Of a stretch of DNA of 26,676 nt, positions 1-5,950 are shown piece after piece. This stretch comes from an uncultured Bacilli bacterium (GTDB taxonomy: Bacteria; Bacillota_I; Bacilli_A; RF39; UBA660), in contig CANQDH010000001.1 in NCBI GenBank assembly GCA_947591565.1, forward strand, positions 1 through 26,676. The letters are read 5' to 3'. How positions within the stretch are numbered: the first letter of the stretch is position 1; every line of letters begins with the position of its first letter. Both the position numbers and the translations under genes were made by a program. The notes beneath the pieces are model-generated. The model made no database searches, was not told the origin of the DNA, and saw nothing but the letters and a program-made list of their open reading frames with translations.

Positions 1-61
1 CTAAATCATCAGGTAATTTTACTTTAAATTCATTTCTACTATCTTCAATAACATCTGTCAT
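1..61 (-). CDS. Partial CDS, N-terminus of probable AlbA_2-type (Schlafen/AAA-4) DNA-binding protein
   Basis: Only the first 20 codons are present; the gene runs off the left edge. The ATG at 61 is preceded by an AGGAGG ribosome binding site. The start MTDVIEDSRNEFKVKLPDDL has the pattern (E-S/D-x-x-E-F-K, then an L-P/T-D-D-L helix) that opens many AlbA_2 domain proteins, which are often transcriptional regulators or ATPase-like proteins. The family call rests on this short stretch and is an inference; the ORF start itself is well supported. Transcribed divergently from the HD-domain gene at 287. Confidence 0.5.
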   Translation of the reverse strand, partial: MTDVIEDSRNEFKVKLPDDL

Positions 62-89
62 TATTACTGCCTCCTATTTTCTAACTATA

Positions 90-95
90 ATTATA
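90..95 (-). promoter_or_regulatory. -10 box candidate for the left-edge gene
   Basis: TATAAT on the minus strand about 29 nt upstream of the ATG at 61. The region 17 nt further upstream (TAGGAA at 113-118) is a poor -35, so only the -10 is convincing. Confidence 0.35.
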
Positions 96-120
96 CTATA
101 TATTTAAAATTTTTCCTAGC

Positions 121-156
121 AAATTTCCTAATAAATTTCCTAATAAATTTCCTAAT
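121..156. repeat. Three tandem copies of a 12-bp repeat (AAATTTCCTAAT)
   Basis: Three perfect, contiguous 12-bp units occupy 121-132, 133-144 and 145-156, with degenerate partial copies on both sides (TTTTCCTAGC before, AAAATTT after). They lie in the divergent intergenic region between the AlbA_2-type gene and the HD gene, upstream of both -10 candidates. They could be a repeated operator or simple slippage in AT-rich DNA; the sequence does not decide. Confidence 0.8.
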
Positions 157-241
157 AAAATTTGATAAAGATATTGAAATAGAATTTTAAAAAAATTTTT
201 TTATTAAATAATAATGCCTATCTAAAAAAATGAAATTGAGT

Positions 242-247
242 TATAAT
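242..247 (+). promoter_or_regulatory. -10 box candidate for the HD-domain gene
   Basis: TATAAT lies about 40 nt upstream of the ATG at 287. No good -35 is found at 16-18 nt spacing (TATCTA at 219-224), so this is a weak or activator-dependent promoter call. Confidence 0.4.
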
Positions 248-286
248 AGTTTTAACAATTAATTATTTAATTAAGGGGGCCCTACT

Positions 287-1285
287 ATGTTAGTATATCG
301 TCTTTGTAAAAATACAGAAATAACCAATATTTTAAATTTTAAAAACTTTTCCCAAGTTGGCAATTATTTTCCTAAAAATGAAAAATTAAATACTAATTCA
401 TATAAGGAAAATATTAAATATTTACATTTTTTTAAAGCTAAAAGTGATTTATTATATTTAGCACTTTCCACTAATAATTGTATTTGTACATATGACATTC
501 CTTGTTATATATTAGAACTTAATAGAGGAACGGGGTTTTATTTAGATTACTATAATTTTAAAGACATAAAAACTGTTGATGAATTTGCTATTCCAATTGA
601 TCAATTACATTTTTCAAATTTAGTAAAAGTGGAAAAAATTATTAATTATATTGATATGGATGATTGGTTAGATACTTTTAATAGTAATGTTGAAGTAATT
701 TATAGTAATAATAGTATTTTAAAGCATTTAATGTCAAAGGCCAATATAGATGATGTAATAAAGCTATATAATATATTAATGGCAGATGATATTGTTTTAC
801 AAATAAATAATAATTTTGATGAATTATGCCAAATAATTCCTGAATTAAAAAATATGATTGGATTTGAACATAAACATCTTCATCATCATTTAGATGTTTG
901 GCAACATACGCTTTTTGCTTTAAGTTTAGCGGTACAGGATTTTGATATTCGCTTAGCTTTATTATTACATGATATTGGTAAACCATTTTCTTATTTTGAG
1001 CAAGATGGGGTTCGTCATTTTCCTAATCATCCTGAGGTATCTTGTAAAATAAGTCAAAATATTTTAAAAAGATTAGGCTTTAATGATAAATATATAGAAA
1101 AGATGGGTTATTTAATTAAATATCATGATAAAAATATTACTTTAAAAGAAATAAATAATAACCCCAAATTAATTTATTCTCGATATTTAGTGCAAGAATG
1201 TGATGCCCTTGCTCATAATCCAGAAAAACTAAGCAAAAGAAAAGTATATTTAGAAAATACTAAAAAACTAATATTTAAAAAATAA
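287..1285 (+). CDS. HD-domain phosphohydrolase-like protein with an unassigned N-terminal domain
   Basis: 332 residues. The C-terminal half (about 190-310) is an HD metal-dependent phosphohydrolase domain: H207 in WQHT, the HD pair H228-D229 in LLHDIGKP, H248 in NHPEVS and D306 in ECDALA. The spacing and the motif FPNHPEVSCKISQNILKRL resemble the HD domains of tRNA nucleotidyltransferases and related enzymes, but no nucleotidyltransferase head is present. Residues 1-125 form a separate region (YRLC start, NTNSYKENIKYLHFF, VDEFAIP) that I recognise as a recurring Bacillota family without an assigned function; an ADP-ribosyltransferase-like fold is only a guess. A GGGGG ribosome binding site precedes the ATG. 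Substrate unknown; phosphohydrolase activity is a family inference. Confidence 0.7.
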   Translation: MLVYRLCKNTEITNILNFKNFSQVGNYFPKNEKLNTNSYKENIKYLHFFKAKSDLLYLALSTNNCICTYDIPCYILELNRGTGFYLDYYNFKDIKTVDEFAIPIDQLHFSNLVKVEKIINYIDMDDWLDTFNSNVEVIYSNNSILKHLMSKANIDDVIKLYNILMADDIVLQINNNFDELCQIIPELKNMIGFEHKHLHHHLDVWQHTLFALSLAVQDFDIRLALLLHDIGKPFSYFEQDGVRHFPNHPEVSCKISQNILKRLGFNDKYIEKMGYLIKYHDKNITLKEINNNPKLIYSRYLVQECDALAHNPEKLSKRKVYLENTKKLIFKK

Positions 1286-1304
1286 ATATTGTTAAATAAC
1301 AAAC

Positions 1305-1420
1305 TTATGATAATATATTATCGGGTATTGATATTTGTATCAAATCGTTATGGTGAAAGTTGTAGATATCTTCTACAATCAGTTTATTGAGGCTTAAACT
1401 CACAAGTGTGTGAGTTTTCT
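1305..1420 (+). ncRNA. Candidate structured RNA or 3' UTR with three hairpins
   Basis: Between the HD gene stop and its terminator are three perfect inverted repeats in a row: GATAATA/TATTATC (1309-1322), TTGATA/TATCAA (1328-1343, 4-nt loop) and TTGTAGA/TCTACAA (1360-1378, 5-nt loop), then the terminator hairpin. The stretch codes for nothing evident and is less AT-rich than its surroundings. It matches no RNA family I can name: no SRP, 6S, tmRNA or T-box signature. It may be an independent small RNA or the structured 3' UTR of the HD gene. No dedicated promoter is clear. Confidence 0.3.
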
Positions 1421-1426
1421 TTTATT
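1396..1426 (+). terminator. Intrinsic terminator after the HD gene / candidate RNA
   Basis: Perfect 9-bp stem AAACTCACA (1396-1404) with TGTGAGTTT (1409-1417), 4-nt loop AGTG, followed by TCTTTTATTT on the plus strand. Confidence 0.8.
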
Positions 1427-1443
1427 TAAAATTTATTTTGACA

Positions 1444-1486
1444 AAATAAAAACGCACTTGTAAATTGACAAAATCAATTAAAGTGG
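1444..1486 (-). terminator. Intrinsic terminator of the YqfO-like gene
   Basis: On the minus strand CACTT/AAGTG (1481-1485 with 1455-1459) encloses AATTGA/TCAATT (1474-1479 with 1463-1468), followed by GCGTTTTTATTTT. It faces the plus-strand terminator at 1396-1426, as expected between convergent genes. Confidence 0.65.
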
Positions 1487-1510
1487 TTATATTTTAATAA
1501 TTTTTATCAA

Positions 1511-1852
1511 TTATTTAAAGTAACTCTCATCTATTAATGGTACAATATCTATTGCTGGTTCTTCATATGGATGTACTTCCCTTAATTTAGATATTACTTT
1601 TCTAACTTGATCAATATCACAAACAAACTCTAATTTTTCCTCTTCCACGAATTCTAGTTTATTCTTTTCACCAATATATGAATTCGCATTATCATTAGGC
1701 ATAAAAGTACCTGTTGATTTTGTTGAAGAAGTGCAATAAGTATAATCTCCAATTACTCCTGCACCAACTTCACATACAGCTTTTCTAACTTCTTCTACAT
1801 TTTCTGGTGGGATAGTTACAAAAATTTTTACCTTATTAATATTTATGTTCAT
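1511..1852 (-). CDS. YqfO/NIF3-associated PII-like (CutA-like) domain protein
   Basis: 113 residues, matching the small COG3323-type proteins equivalent to the middle domain inserted in YqfO/NIF3 proteins. Visible signature: KIFVTIPPENVEEVRKA, then GAGVIGDYTYC, TGTF.P...ANSYIG, and the terminal HPYEEPAIDIVPL, which is diagnostic. These domains are ferredoxin-like trimers resembling PII and CutA; the function of stand-alone copies is unknown, and database names linking them to RTX toxins are misleading. The ATG at 1852 overlaps the last codon of the decayed nuclease upstream in an ATGA arrangement, with GAGGAAAA as ribosome binding site inside that remnant, so the two were probably once translationally coupled. 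Confidence 0.82.
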   Translation of the reverse strand: MNININKVKIFVTIPPENVEEVRKAVCEVGAGVIGDYTYCTSSTKSTGTFMPNDNANSYIGEKNKLEFVEEEKLEFVCDIDQVRKVISKLREVHPYEEPAIDIVPLIDESYFK

Positions 1853-2215
1853 TCTAAATTTTCCTCTAATCTTTTCTATATATTTTCAATACTTGGTAAA
1901 GTATTTTCTAAAAACTCAGGTATTTCAGATAATATTTTATATTCACTTACGCCCATAGGTTTATTTATATCTTTTAAAGCAAGTTCTGATGTTGCTTTCT
2001 TTTTATCTTTACATAACAATACTCTAAAGGTTGGATTATCATTTTCATCTTTAAAATATTTACCTACAGCACTTAAATAAAATTAAGTTTACCTATGTAT
2101 TCCAGTTTAAATTCAGTTGTTTTTAGTTCAATAACTACATAACTTCTAACTTTCAAATTATAAAACAATAAATCAATATAATAATCTTCATTTTCTATTT
2201 CTAAATGATGTTATT
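1849..2215 (-). pseudogene. C-terminal remnant of a YhcG/DUF1016-type PD-(D/E)XK nuclease
   Basis: Read across one frameshift, this encodes the last ~120 residues of a YhcG-like protein (usually about 340 residues). It starts HHLEIENEDYYIDLLFYN, continues VRSYVVIELK (the PD-(D/E)XK acidic and ELK core), then YLSAVGKYFKDENDNPT, LLCKDKKKA, ALKDINKPMGVSEYK and LPSIENI. Two or three lesions are visible: loss of one T in the NFYLSA codons around 2079-2083; a TAG at 1876-1878 where the family has Glu (the frame continues KRLEENLE to the old stop); and a TAA just before HHLEI. The N-terminal two thirds are gone; the remnant abuts the stop codon of the CYTH-like gene at 2224, marking a deletion junction. 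Family proteins are associated with mobile and restriction-linked loci. Non-functional. Confidence 0.85.
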
Positions 2216-2223
2216 CACAGAAA

Positions 2224-2856
2224 TTATTCAATAACCTCCGGCATAGGTAAATCAAAGGTAACGTGCTTAAATTGCTCTATATTTTGTTCTTTACAAAGTT
2301 CTGAATATTTATCGTCCCAAGATAACCTGTATGCTTTTTTTACATCCAAATTTAAAATTTTAACCCACTTTAAAGCAACATCTTCTGGATTTTTATCTTT
2401 ACTTTTATTTTCAATTTCAACAGCTATTCCAAATGGATATTCATCTACGGAAATTTCAATATCATCATTTATAAATAATGTTCTATACCTTTCATAACTT
2501 TCTATAGACTTCATTTTTAAAACATTATTTATTAAAAACATTAAATTATCATATTCTTCGTATTTAATATCAAGTTCTACCTCTTCTTCTTTATTTACTT
2601 CAGTTGAAATTGTTATAGGTAAACGTCTTTTCCAGCTTATTTTACATTTTGAAACTGTAGAATCTTTTGTCACCCTAACTCTAAATCGCCCATCTATCTC
2701 TTTGGAATAAAAACTCATACTTTCACAAGGATGGTCAAATTGTATTGTTTTTTCATAACACCTATTTTTCATTTGTAATTCTTTTTTTGAACTTAATAAA
2801 GAAATAATATCATTTAATTTATTTTTAGAAAAATAATATCTTAATTCATATTCCAT
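2224..2856 (-). CDS. CYTH-like domain protein (adenylate cyclase/thiamine triphosphatase fold)
   Basis: 210 residues. The pattern fits a CYTH (triphosphate tunnel) protein: N-terminal MEYELRYYF in place of the ExExK signature (Arg for Lys), alternating basic strands RFRVRVTKD and KISWKRRL (about 57-79), an acidic strand EEEVELD (about 90-96), YERYRT, then DIEISVDEYPFGIAVEIE (about 132-150), the usual metal-binding C-terminal strand. CYTH enzymes hydrolyse or cyclise triphosphates; the substrate here cannot be predicted and the altered signature leaves catalysis uncertain. The ATG has an AAGGAGATT site. Just downstream is the decayed nuclease remnant; upstream on the same strand lies a second CYTH-like gene at 3351. 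Confidence 0.65.
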   Translation of the reverse strand: MEYELRYYFSKNKLNDIISLLSSKKELQMKNRCYEKTIQFDHPCESMSFYSKEIDGRFRVRVTKDSTVSKCKISWKRRLPITISTEVNKEEEVELDIKYEEYDNLMFLINNVLKMKSIESYERYRTLFINDDIEISVDEYPFGIAVEIENKSKDKNPEDVALKWVKILNLDVKKAYRLSWDDKYSELCKEQNIEQFKHVTFDLPMPEVIE

Positions 2857-3350
2857 ATCATTAATCTCCTTTTTTCATCAAACTATATTTATAATTTTAT
2901 TAATAAAATTTTTAATTCGTATACTTTAAATTTAAAACAAATTGGCTAGTAAAATTTCTTGTTAGAGTTTTGAAAATAGTGTAAAAAACACTGCAATTAT
3001 ATCATTTAATAAAAATACATGATTAAATCTATGTTTCTAGTATTTTATCAATATAATCTATTGATTTGTGATGATATTCTAAGCAAAAATATTTTCTAAT
3101 AGAACAGACTATATTGGTTAAACATTCATTATAATTATTTTTAATTTTCATCATAAACAACACCTCTAGTAATATTATACATTATGAAAAAAATTGTAAA
3201 TATTGTTGAAAATTGCTTTACAAGGAAAAAGGAGAATTTTAAGTGTATGTGTACTATCATCCTTAAACTTCTATTCTTTAACAAAAACTAAAAAGATATT
3301 TATGTCAAATTCCATAATCACTTCTTGCATTTTTATAAATGCTAATATTA
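2857..3350. other. 494-bp stretch between the two CYTH-like genes
   Basis: Apart from the short ORF at 3029-3154 I see no supported gene. A minus-strand TATAAT at 2996-3001 could be a -10 for the CYTH-like gene at 2856 with a leader of about 135 nt. A small hairpin AGTGT/ACACT sits at 2978-2992 and GCATTT/AAATGC at 3328-3343; neither has a proper U-tract. The rest is AT-rich and featureless, which with the decayed nuclease nearby suggests an eroding segment. Confidence 0.5.
3029..3154 (-). CDS. Short ORF (41 aa), possible N-terminal remnant of an alkaline-phosphatase-family protein
   Basis: The minus-strand ATG at 3154 (preceded by AGAGGTG, about 7 nt away) opens 41 codons ending in TAG. The sequence includes NNYNECLTNIVCSIRKYF and YIDKILE. 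This resembles the opening of a Bacillota alkaline phosphatase/phosphodiesterase family (x-NYNxxxTNLxCSIxKYFGxxxKHNTLxxID), which normally continues with KPKNVVxILFDGMG. Here the ORF stops just before that point and no catalytic domain follows. I therefore think it is a truncated remnant, though a functional microprotein cannot be excluded. The family match is from memory. Confidence 0.4.
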   Translation of the reverse strand: MMKIKNNYNECLTNIVCSIRKYFCLEYHHKSIDYIDKILET

Positions 3351-3836
3351 CTAATCAATCTTATTACAATTAATAATTTTTTCTAATTCTTTATAAACTT
3401 TATCGACTTCCTCTTTTAATCCTTCGATAGCTACAACATTCATAACTGGTTCTTCATATTCATCAATTTCAAATTTAACATTATTTTTTTCATAAACATA
3501 TCTTTTTCGCTTTAATACTTTTTTATTTGTTAATCCTAATATTTCTATTAAAGAAGTGACAAATTCTTGATTATCATCATTTATAATTAAATCTTTTGAT
3601 TCTCTTGATACTTTTAAATAATTATCATTCAAATTATCATCTTTAAAATTTAATACTTTTAAGACTTTATCACTATAAATATTTTCGGTAACACGAGCCA
3701 TTATAGGACCTCCATTTTTATACAATATTCGTGTTTGAAAATATTTATCTTTTTTGTTATATTTATTTAATTTACAATACTCTATAAAGTCTTTTATATC
3801 TTTAACTTTAAAACTATATTCATATTCTTTATGCAT
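3351..3836 (-). CDS. Small CYTH-like domain protein
   Basis: 161 residues. N-terminal KEYEYSFKVKDIKDF keeps the ExE spacing of the CYTH signature but not its lysine. Basic strands ILYKNGGPIMARVT and KVLKVLNFKDD, KKVLKRKRYVYE and the terminal KFEIDEYEEPVMNVVAIEG follow the CYTH strand order (basic barrel, then acidic E-x-D-E-Y). It is shorter than most CYTH enzymes (180-210) and differs clearly from the gene at 2224, so the two are not a recent duplication. Function unknown; triphosphate binding is a family-level inference. Transcribed divergently from the collagen-like gene. Confidence 0.5.
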   Translation of the reverse strand: MHKEYEYSFKVKDIKDFIEYCKLNKYNKKDKYFQTRILYKNGGPIMARVTENIYSDKVLKVLNFKDDNLNDNYLKVSRESKDLIINDDNQEFVTSLIEILGLTNKKVLKRKRYVYEKNNVKFEIDEYEEPVMNVVAIEGLKEEVDKVYKELEKIINCNKID

Positions 3837-3871
3837 TATTTATTTTCCTTTCTCAATAGTTGATTAGAACA

Positions 3872-3899
3872 ATTATATCATATCTTTTGATAGTTTTAA
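3872..3899 (-). promoter_or_regulatory. Promoter candidate for the small CYTH-like gene
   Basis: Minus-strand TATAAT at 3872-3877 with TTAAAA (4/6 match to TTGACA) at 3894-3899, 16-nt spacing, about 35 nt upstream of the ATG. GAAAGGAAAAT serves as ribosome binding site. Confidence 0.45.
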
Positions 3900-4009
3900 G
3901 GTATAGTCATTAGTTTTTCCTAAAATTTATTATACATTTTATTTCACAAATAAAAAGTATTTTTTAATAAATTTTTTTAAATATTAAATATATATTTTTA
4001 ACATTAGAA

Positions 4010-4015
4010 TATAAT
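4010..4015 (+). promoter_or_regulatory. -10-like box upstream of the collagen-like gene
   Basis: TATAAT lies only 15 nt before the ATG at 4031, which would give a very short 5' UTR. No convincing -35 is present at 16-18 nt. Upstream 3940-4009 is extremely AT-rich and could act as an UP-type element or contain the true promoter. Confidence 0.3.
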
Positions 4016-4030
4016 TAATTAGGTGATTAT

Positions 4031-5536
4031 ATGGATATATATAAAAAAGCCTTAGATAAAATAGAAAATGATCAAAAATGTAAACCTAATGGCTTTTCCG
4101 TAATAGGTCCTACTGGTCCTACGGGCCCAACTGGACCAGCTGGACCTGCCCTTAATATATTAGGAAGTTTTGAAAGTTTAGAAGATTTAGAAAAATATGT
4201 TCCTACAGGTGATTTAGGAGAAGCATTTATCATTGGTGAACAACTATTTGTATGGACAGATGAAGGATGGTTTGATGTTGGAACAGTTAAAGGACCTACT
4301 GGTAATATTGGACCGCAAGGTGAAATGGGACCACAAGGTATTCAAGGGCCTCAAGGCGAAATAGGACCTCAAGGTGTACAGGGGCCTAAAGGAGACATCG
4401 GTCCGCAAGGTGAAATGGGCATACAAGGATTTCAAGGACCACCAGGTGTACAAGGACCACAAGGCATTCAAGGTGATATAGGGCCTACCGGTCCGCAAGG
4501 TAACATAGGTCCAATGGGTCCTGCTGGAACACCAGGAACCAGTGTTACGATTTTAGGAAATTTTAATACTCTCCAAGAATTAAAACAAGCTGTTTCGGAA
4601 GGAAAACCAGGTGATGCATATCTTGTTGGTCCTGATTTATACGTATGGTCCGAAGATAATAATGATTGGAAAAATGTTGGACAAATAAAAGGTCCTAAAG
4701 GGGACCAAGGAGAACAAGGATTACAAGGACCTAGAGGCCCTCAAGGTGAAATGGGGCCACCAGGTGTACAAGGTCCGCCAGGTATCCAAGGGCCTAAAGG
4801 CGAGCAAGGTCTTCGAGGTGAACCAGGTATTCAAGGCGAGCAAGGATTACAAGGACCTATGGGACCACAAGGTATTCAAGGAGATCCGGGGGCTAGAGGT
4901 CCAACGGGTCCAACGGGAGCAACAGGACCTATGGGATATCCGGGACCAGAAGGACCTAAAGGAGAACCTGGTTCGCAAGGACCTATGGGACCTAAGGGCG
5001 ATATAGGAAATACTGGTCCTACCGGTCCTAAGGGAGAACCAGGCCCATTACAAGTTCCAGCAGCTTTCTTTATGACAGCTAACGATGATTTAGACGCATA
5101 TGGTATTACCGTAGCATCAGGTAGCAGAGTTCCTATCGATACCAAAATATACGATATGAATAATAATTTTGTTTTAAATAGTGATAATACTATTACCTTT
5201 AAAGAAGGTGGCGTTTATCGTATTGATTTTATGGTTCAATCATATTCATCTAGTTCTGCCATTTATCCTGGTCAATATGAAGTAATTGGTGTTGGCCTTC
5301 GCAAAGTTGGTGAACCAACCATTTATATTGGTGGATCTACTTGGGACCATCAAGAACCAGTTGTTAGAATTAATGCGCATGGCATCGTTACAACTGTTTT
5401 AAATAATGATATATTTGAGGTCATAAATACGGCTCAAGATACAATTCATCTCGTAAGTCCAAGTTCTAATAATTTAATAACAAAATCCTTCTTTGCTAAT
5501 CCTATTTTTACGATGGTTATTGAAAAATTAAAATAA
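4031..5536 (+). CDS. Collagen-like (Gly-X-Y) surface protein with BclA/TNF-like C-terminal domain
   Basis: 501 residues. A ~26-residue N-terminal segment without a signal peptide is followed by Gly-X-Y blocks: about 26-39 (GPTGPTGPTGPAGP), 88-168 and 223-340. Between blocks are two homologous ~50-residue modules, 40-88 (LNILGSFESLEDLE ... FVWTDEGWFDVG) and 169-222 (VTILGNFNTLQELK ... YVWSEDNNDWKNVG), each returning to K-G-P. Residues 345-501 (AFFMTANDD, YRIDFMVQS, NDIFEVINT) form a beta-rich trimerising head like the BclA C-terminal/C1q-TNF fold. Such proteins make trimeric filaments on exosporia, cell surfaces or phage tail tips. Gly/Pro/Gln-rich codons raise local GC. The lack of Sec signal and sortase motif recalls exosporium or phage-like collagens; the location is inference. 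Confidence 0.85.
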   Translation: MDIYKKALDKIENDQKCKPNGFSVIGPTGPTGPTGPAGPALNILGSFESLEDLEKYVPTGDLGEAFIIGEQLFVWTDEGWFDVGTVKGPTGNIGPQGEMGPQGIQGPQGEIGPQGVQGPKGDIGPQGEMGIQGFQGPPGVQGPQGIQGDIGPTGPQGNIGPMGPAGTPGTSVTILGNFNTLQELKQAVSEGKPGDAYLVGPDLYVWSEDNNDWKNVGQIKGPKGDQGEQGLQGPRGPQGEMGPPGVQGPPGIQGPKGEQGLRGEPGIQGEQGLQGPMGPQGIQGDPGARGPTGPTGATGPMGYPGPEGPKGEPGSQGPMGPKGDIGNTGPTGPKGEPGPLQVPAAFFMTANDDLDAYGITVASGSRVPIDTKIYDMNNNFVLNSDNTITFKEGGVYRIDFMVQSYSSSSAIYPGQYEVIGVGLRKVGEPTIYIGGSTWDHQEPVVRINAHGIVTTVLNNDIFEVINTAQDTIHLVSPSSNNLITKSFFANPIFTMVIEKLK

Positions 5537-5570
5537 AAAGGATAAAAATCCTTTTTATTTTAATTTTTCA
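5521..5570 (+). terminator. Long perfect hairpin spanning the collagen gene stop codon; probable terminator
   Basis: A 23-bp perfect inverted repeat (5521-5543 with 5548-5570) with a 4-nt AAAA loop contains the last five codons and TAA of the collagen-like gene in its left arm. The inner part (AAAAAGGAT/ATCCTTTTT) plus T-rich downstream sequence is a normal bidirectional terminator; the perfect extension over the coding end is unusually long. Confidence 0.8.
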
Positions 5571-5571
5571 T

Positions 5572-5712
5572 CTTTTTCCTTAAATTTTTTTAACCTAAGA
5601 GTAGTTAAACTACTAAGTGTCTTTGCAAAAACCTCGCAAACATCGGCTTCATATCAACACCAAATGTTCTAAACAAACTAACTTCAGGAGGAAGATGCAA
5701 ACATTATAGAAA
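5572..5712 (-). pseudogene. Possible frameshifted gene fragment of unknown family
   Basis: The minus strand reads HLPPEVSLFRTFGVDMKPM (about 5707-5651) in one frame and VCEVFAKTLSSLTTLRLKKF (about 5650-5590) in another, which join smoothly with a one-base shift. Base composition is protein-like and richer in GC than the neighbouring spacer. I cannot name the family, no start codon or ribosome binding site is seen, and chance is possible. A perfect 7-bp inverted repeat around a single base (AGTAGTT/AACTACT) lies at 5600-5614. Confidence 0.25.
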
Positions 5713-5732
5713 AAAACCAAATATTTAGTTTT
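5709..5732 (-). terminator. Intrinsic terminator overlapping the copZ stop codon
   Basis: Minus strand: AAAACTAA (5732-5725) pairs with TTGGTTTT (5720-5713), one G-U pair, 4-nt loop, followed by TTTTC. The stem begins inside the last codons of copZ. Confidence 0.55.
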
Positions 5733-5937
5733 CCTTTTTTACAGTAAAACCAATATCTTCAATTTTTTGTTCAATTAAACTAGAATCTAATTCATCATGA
5801 AAAGTAATCTTGACCATACCTGTTTCATGACTAGCCATAACTTTTACAACACCATTAATAGTTTCTAAGGCGTTTTTTAATCTATTTTCGCAGCCGGAAC
5901 ATACCATTCCATCAACTTTTATAGTTATCTCTTTCAT
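5725..5937 (-). CDS. copZ: CopZ-like heavy-metal-associated (HMA) metallochaperone
   Basis: 70 residues, the standard length of a free-standing HMA domain. The metal-binding loop GMVCSGC (residues 10-16) gives the GMxCxxC signature; the ferredoxin-like pattern continues with NRLKNALETINGV and VKITFHDE...IEDIGFTV. Proteins of this type bind Cu(I) or another soft metal in the cytoplasm and hand it to a P-type ATPase. No copA or csoR is in the window. It starts 13 nt after the stop of the upstream membrane-anchored unknown protein and is probably cotranscribed with it. Confidence 0.85.
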   Translation of the reverse strand: MKEITIKVDGMVCSGCENRLKNALETINGVVKVMASHETGMVKITFHDELDSSLIEQKIEDIGFTVKKEN

Positions 5938-5950
5938 AACATCACTCTTT

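Noticed and set aside
1305..1426. tRNA, SRP RNA, 6S RNA, tmRNA or T-box as identity of the hairpin-rich spacer
   Set aside because: No acceptor/T-arm pattern, no GGAAG/GCAG SRP loop motif, and no GGTGG-ACC T-box core is present.
1876..1878. TAG in the YhcG remnant as recoded sense codon (alternative genetic code)
   Set aside because: Other genes in the window end in TAG (for example 15565 and 26285), and the same remnant has an independent frameshift, so decay is the simpler explanation.
2978..2992. Hairpin AGTGT/ACACT as a terminator
   Set aside because: Only 5 bp with an A/T loop and no following U-tract on either strand.
3183..3290. Plus-strand ORF of 35 codons (MKKIVNIVENCF start)
   Set aside because: No ribosome binding site, no recognisable family, AT-rich chance composition.
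4100..5050. Repeats suggestive of a CRISPR array
   Set aside because: The short repeated units are degenerate codons for Gly-Pro-X triplets in one long reading frame, with no spacers of constant size.
4244..5145. Several long ORFs overlapping the collagen-like gene (minus strand 4244-4498 and 4876-5145, plus strand 4746-5006)
   Set aside because: The Gly-X-Y codon repeat keeps other frames open; these translations are repetitive shadows without starts or ribosome binding sites.
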